DNA of 18,550 bases from Hyphomicrobiales bacterium. Lineage in GTDB: Bacteria > Pseudomonadota > Alphaproteobacteria > Rhizobiales > UBA4765. The stretch covers positions 1 through 18,550 of the forward strand of contig JAIYEB010000159.1 of the NCBI GenBank assembly GCA_027487195.1, written 5' to 3'. Position 1 is the stretch's first letter. Each line of letters begins with the position of its first letter. A program made the position numbers and the translations under genes. Positions 13,726-18,550 of the stretch are shown here, piece by piece. The notes beneath the pieces are model-generated. The model searched no databases and was not told the origin of the DNA. It saw only the letters and a program-made list of their open reading frames with translations.

Positions 13726-14400
13726 ATGGCCAAGCTCACGAAGCCGCAGCTTGCTCGGTTTGCAGCCCACCTCAACACCCCTGGCCGTGACGAACCGTCG
13801 CTCAAGGACGTTGTAAAGCTCGCCGAACTGACCATCGAGTCGCTGCAGAGCTTCTACAAGCGGCAGGATGCGAAGCTCTTTGAGGAAGTGTCCGCGATTG
13901 CGACCTTCATCGGCGTTGCCAAGCGCGACATTGCCGCGGTTGGGGTCACCGACCTGGCTGGACAGCGCATTCCTGAAGCCGGACGTGAACTTGACGCGGT
14001 TGTCGAGGCCACAGAAAGCGCGACCAACTCCATCATGTCTGAGGCAGAGATGCTGATGACGCTTGAAGGCGATGACATCGAAGTCCTGAAGCAAACCGTG
14101 CAGGACGCCTCTATGCGCATCTTCGAAGCCTGCACCTTCCAGGATCTGACCGGCCAGCGTGTCCGCAAGGTCGTTGAAACCCTTCAGATCATCGAGAAGC
14201 GCATTGCCCGGCTTGCAACGTCGCTTGCCTCAGGCGATGTGGCCGATACGGACGCCGACGAATTGGCTGAACAGCAACGCCGCGCTGCACTCATCCTGAA
14301 TGGCCCCCAGGCCAAGGGTCTTGCAATCGAGCAGGACGATGTCGACGCCATGTTCTCGTCTGGCTCGGATCAGGCTGATATCGACAAGCTTTTCGGCTAG
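13726..14400 (+). CDS. cheZ: CheZ-type CheY-P phosphatase
   Basis: A 224-residue helical protein of the CheZ family, which speeds dephosphorylation of CheY-P. The catalytic segment ACTFQDLTGQRVRK is present, with Asp140 and Gln144 matching E. coli CheZ Asp143 and Gln147. An upstream block RIPEAGRELDAVVEATESATNSI (about residues 81-103) aligns with the E. coli IPDARDRL..VV helix. The C-terminus carries a CheY-docking-like peptide QADIDKLFG, preceded 12 residues earlier by a second, similar QDDVDAMF. ATG 13726 has GGGGG 5 bases upstream. It is 108 bases after cheY on the same strand, and a terminator follows. CheZ has been described in some Hyphomicrobiales such as Azorhizobium. Confidence 0.85.
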   Translation: MAKLTKPQLARFAAHLNTPGRDEPSLKDVVKLAELTIESLQSFYKRQDAKLFEEVSAIATFIGVAKRDIAAVGVTDLAGQRIPEAGRELDAVVEATESATNSIMSEAEMLMTLEGDDIEVLKQTVQDASMRIFEACTFQDLTGQRVRKVVETLQIIEKRIARLATSLASGDVADTDADELAEQQRRAALILNGPQAKGLAIEQDDVDAMFSSGSDQADIDKLFG

Positions 14401-14408
14401 ATCACGGC

Positions 14409-14446
14409 GCAGGCAGGCGCGGTCCCGTTGCCTGCTCTTCTCTTTT
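14409..14446 (+). terminator. Rho-independent terminator after cheZ
   Basis: GCAGGCA (14409-14415) pairs with TGCCTGC (14429-14435) around a 13-base loop, followed by TCTTCTCTTTT. The stem is 7 bp and the tail is T-rich with C interruptions. It fills the 62-base gap between the convergent cheZ and HAD genes. Confidence 0.65.
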
Positions 14447-14462
14447 GACGTGAACGCCCGAA

Positions 14463-15332
14463 CTACCAGTTCAGCGTCCAGCTCCAGGCAACGGGCGCAA
14501 CGCGGCCTTGCCTGAACAGGGCTGCAAGAGCGCCCTCATCGACGGTCTCAGAGGCTCCGCCGAGCGCCTTGGCATGAATGCCGCCCCCCAGAAACAGGGA
14601 TTGAAGTCCCGCATCGCGCGCGCCGACGATATCCGTCCTGATCGCGTCTCCGATGCACAGGACACGAGACCGGTCGATGGTTCGGCCAGCGACACTATCA
14701 AGCTTCAGCAAGGCAGCTTCGTAGGCAACGGCATGCGGCTTGCCATAAAACGTCGCTTCGCCGCCCATGGACAGGTAGCGATCAGCAATCGCGCCAGCGC
14801 AGGGGATTAGACGCTCACCGCGCTCGACGATGAGATCCGGGTTGGCGCAGGCCATGGGCACTTCATGCTCGTAGAGCAATGCCAGGACTGAATCATAGTC
14901 TGACGCCTGCTCGACCTCATCATCGACAAGGCCGGTGACAACGCACAGGTCGGCCTCATCCGGCGTGGTGAAGGTCAGATCGAGGCCTTCAAACAAGGGC
15001 GCGTCGCGCTCAGGGCCGATGTGGTGAATCCATGCCCATGGATCAGCTTCCAGAACAGCGCGCGTCAGATCGCCTGATGTGACAATGGCATCGTAGGCGT
15101 CACGCGGTACATTCAGGCTATCGAGTTGCGCGCGAACCGAGGGGTTGGGGCGCGGAGCGTTTGACAGCAACACAACCGACTTGCCGGCCTTTCGCGCACG
15201 CACCAGAGCATCGCACGCGCTCGCGGTTGCCCGCTCGCCGTTGTGCACGACACCCCATATGTCTGAAATGATAGCGTCATAGCGGTCTATCAGGGATGAC
15301 AGGGGCGCGCGCGGAGGCAAGGCGAGGGGCAT
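14463..15332 (-). CDS. HAD-superfamily subclass IIA hydrolase (TIGR01459-like)
   Basis: A 289-residue HAD-like hydrolase with a NagD-type C2 cap. Motif I is DAIISDIWGVVHNG with nucleophile Asp24; the residue two positions on, the usual acid/base Asp, is Trp26, as in the DxWGVxHNG variant I recall for the TIGR01459 family. Motif II Ser is in VVLLSNAPRP, motif III Lys in TFYGKPH, and motif IV is CIGDAIRTDIVGARDAG. Typical substrates are small phosphorylated metabolites, but with the acid/base residue replaced, activity is uncertain. ATG 15332 lies 11 bases after the stop of the EAL gene, so translation is probably coupled. The physiological role is unknown. Confidence 0.88.
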   Translation of the reverse strand: MPLALPPRAPLSSLIDRYDAIISDIWGVVHNGERATASACDALVRARKAGKSVVLLSNAPRPNPSVRAQLDSLNVPRDAYDAIVTSGDLTRAVLEADPWAWIHHIGPERDAPLFEGLDLTFTTPDEADLCVVTGLVDDEVEQASDYDSVLALLYEHEVPMACANPDLIVERGERLIPCAGAIADRYLSMGGEATFYGKPHAVAYEAALLKLDSVAGRTIDRSRVLCIGDAIRTDIVGARDAGLQSLFLGGGIHAKALGGASETVDEGALAALFRQGRVAPVAWSWTLNW

Positions 15333-15343
15333 GTAAGCTCAAC

Positions 15344-16657
15344 TCAGGACGCTGCAGCGCGCCGTTCGGGAACGAGATCGCCGACAAGATCAGCGCGCAC
15401 GGGGCGCGGCGGCGAGAACAACATGCCCTGACCAAATCGCACATCGAAGTCGAGAAGATCGACGACGATGGCTTCCGTATCCACACCTGTGGCCACAAGA
15501 TCAACCCCATAGCGTGCCAGAAGGTCCGCAAGATCCGCCGGGTGGATATCGGACGGCAGGGTCCCTGCGCGGCCGAGAAGTACGTCGGCTGGAACCTTGA
15601 CGAAACGGAAGGCGCGGTCCGCGAGGTCTTTCGGGTCAAATCGCAGATCGCGAACCTGATCGAGGCCGACTTTCGCGCCAAAGCGCGTCATCGCCGAGAG
15701 GCCCTCGAACTCAAGCACACTGAACTCGCGGAAGGCCGATTGCGGCACTTCGAACACAAGAGAGGACGCAATCGCTGCATTCGCCTCAATGAATTCGACG
15801 AACTCGCGGAACTTGTCGCCGGTCGTCAGAGTGCTCGACGTGAGGTTCAGGGACAGGCCGACATCCCGGTTGCGCGCCTGGAGGCGGCGCAGGATCTGAA
15901 CAGCGCGGAACAGGATGTCGGAATCAAACGCTGCGCCAAGCCCGCCGTGATCCAGCGCAGCGCGATAATCGTCAGGCAACAGGACCTCGCCGCGCTCGGT
16001 CTTGAGGTTTGCGGTCAGCTCATAGAAGCGGATCTTGCGCTGCGGCAGCGTCACCATCGGCTGCAGCATGATCTCGAGACGTCCGGCCTGAAGGGCCTGC
16101 GCCACGACAGCAACCAGTTCACCGGTGGGAAGCGCGGCGAAACGGCCCGTGCGCCGCGCGCCATTCATCGCGCTGGCGACCGGATCGATCATGGAAATCG
16201 GATCCTTGGCTGCATCCGGTACCTGCGATTGGCTCTGCGGCTGCGAGGCCGTTCGCGCAATCGTCAACATGCTCTCGCCCTGGCGCGCCACAATCTCGGA
16301 AACGTCCGTAATGCGCTCATCCATGCGCGCAACATCAGCGCGGATCGCGGAAATGTCCCGTGCAGCGGTTGCTGCACCGGCACTCTCAAGCGTCGAAAGG
16401 CGGTTGGCTATGAGCGCAAGGTCGCGTGAGACGCGCTCGATCCCATGGGACAGGTCCGTGAGCCCGCGGTCGGCTTTTGCCGTATCATCCGCCCGCCAGC
16501 GCGTGAACTGCCAGACGAGCAGAATGGCAAATACCGCCAGCGCGAGGATGCCGGAAACCTCAAGGCTCAAGCGCATCAGCAAAAAGCCGAGCGCGCCGGC
16601 GCTGAAGGCAATCAGCCCCATCGCAACGACTATAACAGCTGTGCGCAGGAAGCCCAT
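15344..16657 (-). CDS. Membrane-anchored degenerate EAL-domain protein
   Basis: A 437-residue protein with two N-terminal membrane helices (about residues 3-29 and 35-52), a long heptad-rich coiled coil (about 66-131), a Gln/Ser linker and a C-terminal EAL-type domain (about 171-426). The domain is degenerate: EAL reads ELT (Glu213), the DDFG loop reads LDQVRD (Asp333, Gln334), and AEGVET reads ATGVDT (Thr390 at the general-base position). Asn271, Glu303, Lys354 and the GQGMLFSPP block remain. By comparison with RocR-type enzymes this should abolish c-di-GMP hydrolysis, leaving possible nucleotide binding or protein scaffolding. ATG 16657 starts just before the first helix; an in-frame GTG at 16714 is less likely. 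It lies between the malic enzyme and HAD genes on one strand. Confidence 0.82.
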   Translation of the reverse strand: MGFLRTAVIVVAMGLIAFSAGALGFLLMRLSLEVSGILALAVFAILLVWQFTRWRADDTAKADRGLTDLSHGIERVSRDLALIANRLSTLESAGAATAARDISAIRADVARMDERITDVSEIVARQGESMLTIARTASQPQSQSQVPDAAKDPISMIDPVASAMNGARRTGRFAALPTGELVAVVAQALQAGRLEIMLQPMVTLPQRKIRFYELTANLKTERGEVLLPDDYRAALDHGGLGAAFDSDILFRAVQILRRLQARNRDVGLSLNLTSSTLTTGDKFREFVEFIEANAAIASSLVFEVPQSAFREFSVLEFEGLSAMTRFGAKVGLDQVRDLRFDPKDLADRAFRFVKVPADVLLGRAGTLPSDIHPADLADLLARYGVDLVATGVDTEAIVVDLLDFDVRFGQGMLFSPPRPVRADLVGDLVPERRAAAS

Positions 16658-16678
16658 GCGGCGGCACTTGTCCCTGAT

Positions 16679-16701
16679 ACGGCAGCGCGAATCGCTGCCG
16701 T
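16679..16701 (-). repeat. Hairpin in the leader of the EAL gene
   Basis: ACGGCAGCG (16679-16687) and CGCTGCCGT (16693-16701) form a perfect 9-bp stem with a 5-base loop, 22 bases upstream of the EAL-protein ATG. No T-run follows on the minus strand, so it is more likely an attenuating or stabilising structure than a full terminator. Confidence 0.5.
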
Positions 16702-16740
16702 TTCCAGTGTGCACAATGAACCAACAGCAAGCGCTGAGGA

Positions 16741-16767
16741 ACAGCCCGGAGCGAATATTGGGGCTGT
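16741..16767 (-). repeat. Inverted repeat just after the malic enzyme stop
   Basis: ACAGCCC (16741-16747) and GGGCTGT (16761-16767) with a 13-base loop, 10 bases past the malic enzyme stop. On the transcribed strand it is followed by TCCTCAGC rather than a T-run, so any termination would be weak or factor-dependent. Confidence 0.35.
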
Positions 16768-16776
16768 GTGGCGCGC

Positions 16777-18550
16777 TTACCCGCCGATGTCGTAGGCAGC
16801 CAGGGCCGCCGCGTTGACGATGTCGCTGTCCTTTGCCCCAAGCGATACGATCTGCACCGCCTTGTTCAGCCCGACGAGCACCGGACCAATGACCGTTGCG
16901 CCGCCGAGTTCCTGCAGCATCTTGGTTGAGATCGCCGCTGAATGGAAAGCAGGCATCACCAGCACGTTGGCAGGGCCGGTAAGGCGTGAAAACGGATATG
17001 CAGCCAAAAGGTCGCGGTTCAGCGCAACATCTGCCGCCATTTCACCTTCAAACTCGAAGTCAACCTTGCGCCCTTCAAGAACCTTGACCGCTTCGATGAC
17101 CTTCTGCGAACGCTCTCCAGCGGGGTGGCCGAAGGTTGAGAAGGCAAGGAAAGCGACGCGTGGCTCATAGCCAAGCCGGCGCGCAGTCTGGGCGGCCTCA
17201 GTTGCGATGTCGGCAAGTTCGGTTGCCGTCGGCATTTCGGTGATCATGGTATCTGCACAGATCACAGTACGGTCGCGCGCGATCACAATCGAGACGCCGA
17301 CGAGACGATGTCCGGGTTTTGGATCAATCGCCAGGCGCACCTCATCAAGCACGACCGACGAATTGCGCGTGACACCCGAGACCATCGCGTCAGCGTCGCC
17401 CATGGCCAGCATGCAGGCGGCAAAGACGTTGCGGTCCTGATTGACGAGCCGCTGGCAATCGCGCTGCAGATAGCCCTGACGCTGCAAACGACCGTAAAGA
17501 TACTCGGCATAGGTCTTGTTTCGGGTCGAAAGCCTGGCGTTGATGATCTCGATGCCATCGCGCAATTCGATGCCCGCAGCCTTCGCCAGCGCTTCGACGC
17601 GATCCTCGCGACCGACAAGAATTGCAGTGCCAAGCCCATTGGCCACAAAGCTCTGCGCAGCGCGCATCACCTGCTCTTCTTCGCCCTCGGCAAAGACGAC
17701 GCGACGGGGCTGACGACGCAGCTTTTCGAAAATGCGCTGCAACGTGCCTGCAACGGGATCTCGCCGCTGTCGAAGATGGGCGACATAGGCCGCCATATCG
17801 GTAATCGGCTTGCGGGCAACACCGGTCTCCATCGCGGCTTTCGCAACGGCCGGCGGAATGGCCGTGATCAACCGTGGGTCGAACGGCACCGGGATGATGT
17901 AGTTGCGGCCGAACCTTGGGCGAACGCCACCATAGGCAGCAGCCACCTCATCCGGGACGTCTTCGCGCGCAAGGTCGGCAAGCGCACGCGCAGCGGCAAT
18001 CTTCATTTCCATGTTGATGGTGCGCGCACGCACATCGAGTGCGCCACGGAAGATGTAGGGGAAGCCGAGAACGTTGTTGACCTGGTTTGGATAGTCCGAG
18101 CGCCCGGTTGCGATGATGACATCATCGCGGATCGCATGCGCCTCTTCCGGCGTGATCTCGGGGTCGGGGTTGGCCATGGCAAAGATGATCGGATTTGGCG
18201 CCATCGATGCAACCATCTCTGCGGTCACGGCGCCCTTCACCGACAGGCCGAAAAACACATCCGCTCCCTTCATGGCATCAGCCAGGGTACGGTCTGTGGT
18301 GAACACAGCATGCGCCGACTTCCACTGGTTCATGCCTTCGGCACGCCCCTTGTAGACAACGCCCTTGGTGTCGCAGAGCACCACATTATCGGCCGCAAAG
18401 CCCATGGCCTTGACGAGTTCAACGCACGCAATGCCTGCAGCGCCGGCCCCGTTCACAACGAGCTTGGTCTGCTTCACATCGCGCCCGGTCATTTCGAGCG
18501 AATTGAACAGGCCTGCGGCGGCGATGATCGCGGTTCCATGCTGATCATCA
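16777..18550 (-). CDS. maeB: NADP-dependent malic enzyme fused to a phosphotransacetylase-like domain (partial, cut by the right edge)
   Basis: At least 590 residues are visible; the N-terminus lies beyond the window. The frame runs past the internal Met at 18492 to the edge, and those extra residues read DDQHGTAIIAAAGLFNSLE, a conserved malic enzyme block, so 18492 is not the start. The nucleotide-binding GAGAAG follows, then GRSDYPNQVNNVLGFPYIFRGALDVRA. From about base 17750 to the stop lies a phosphotransacetylase-like domain (VVFAEGEEEQVMRAA to the end). This chimera is the MaeB/Tme type, converting malate to pyruvate with CO2 release and NADPH; the PTA-like part is generally regulatory, responding to acetyl-CoA, rather than catalytic. 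It begins the minus-strand set that continues with the EAL and HAD genes. Confidence 0.93.
   Translation of the reverse strand, partial: DDQHGTAIIAAAGLFNSLEMTGRDVKQTKLVVNGAGAAGIACVELVKAMGFAADNVVLCDTKGVVYKGRAEGMNQWKSAHAVFTTDRTLADAMKGADVFFGLSVKGAVTAEMVASMAPNPIIFAMANPDPEITPEEAHAIRDDVIIATGRSDYPNQVNNVLGFPYIFRGALDVRARTINMEMKIAAARALADLAREDVPDEVAAAYGGVRPRFGRNYIIPVPFDPRLITAIPPAVAKAAMETGVARKPITDMAAYVAHLRQRRDPVAGTLQRIFEKLRRQPRRVVFAEGEEEQVMRAAQSFVANGLGTAILVGREDRVEALAKAAGIELRDGIEIINARLSTRNKTYAEYLYGRLQRQGYLQRDCQRLVNQDRNVFAACMLAMGDADAMVSGVTRNSSVVLDEVRLAIDPKPGHRLVGVSIVIARDRTVICADTMITEMPTATELADIATEAAQTARRLGYEPRVAFLAFSTFGHPAGERSQKVIEAVKVLEGRKVDFEFEGEMAADVALNRDLLAAYPFSRLTGPANVLVMPAFHSAAISTKMLQELGGATVIGPVLVGLNKAVQIVSLGAKDSDIVNAAALAAYDIGG

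Noticed and set aside
15296..16429. 377-codon open frame on the + strand
   Set aside because: Antisense to the EAL protein, whose frame shows membrane helices, a coiled coil and EAL-type blocks in order.
18355..18492. Treating Met at 18492 as the malic enzyme start
   Set aside because: The frame continues in phase to the window edge through the conserved DDQHGTAI block, so the gene is truncated by the window, not started there.
1..18550. tRNA, rRNA, CRISPR array, insertion sequence or prophage
   Set aside because: No cloverleaf-like segments, rRNA blocks, regularly spaced repeats, transposase or integrase motifs were found on either strand.

Overview
This window looks like ordinary chromosome from an alphaproteobacterium, most likely of the order Hyphomicrobiales (Rhizobiales). 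The inference rests on gene content: a DUF1192 protein, an RcdA-type DUF1465 protein, an OlsB-type ornithine-lipid acyltransferase, an alphaproteobacterial stand-alone CheY-CheZ pair, and a malic enzyme fused to a phosphotransacetylase-like domain. The DNA is GC-rich, so many long antisense frames stay open without being genes. I cannot name a genus. I see no rRNA, tRNA, CRISPR array, insertion sequence, phage gene or attachment site.

Layout. Bases 1-3140 (+ strand): a small DUF1192 protein closed by a strong terminator, then rcdA and a Dcp-type M3 metallopeptidase. Bases 3189-7819 (- strand): four co-directional genes, in transcription order a 66-residue unknown protein, the ComM/YifB AAA ATPase, a hybrid sensor kinase with two receiver modules (the first degenerate), and olsB. 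Bases 8058-11758 (- strand): an uptake and hydrolysis cluster consisting of an isochorismatase-like cysteine hydrolase, then a binding protein, ATPase and permease of the nitrate/sulfonate/taurine (NMT1/THI5-like) ABC class, closed by a perfect 16-bp hairpin. A cupin gene (11942-12394, +) is divergent from the hydrolase. A 44-codon membrane microprotein candidate follows at 12480-12614, then a MaoC/PhaJ-type hydratase on the - strand.

Bases 13234-14400 (+) carry stand-alone CheY and CheZ, closed by a terminator. From 14463 to the right edge (- strand), transcription runs from the NADP-malic enzyme (cut by the edge) to a membrane-bound degenerate EAL protein and a HAD-IIA phosphatase-like protein.

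Working together: the ABC genes, hydrolase and cupin probably form one unit that imports and hydrolyses a small nitrogen-containing organic compound; the substrate cannot be read from sequence. CheY and CheZ are a signalling protein and its phosphatase. RcdA points to the CtrA cell-cycle proteolysis pathway.

I found no clearly new multi-gene system. The points most worth a second look are the unassigned ABC/hydrolase/cupin cluster with its dyad-symmetric intergenic site, the microprotein whose start codon lies in a hairpin, the tandem CheY-docking-like motifs at the CheZ C-terminus, and the EAL protein that has lost key catalytic residues.
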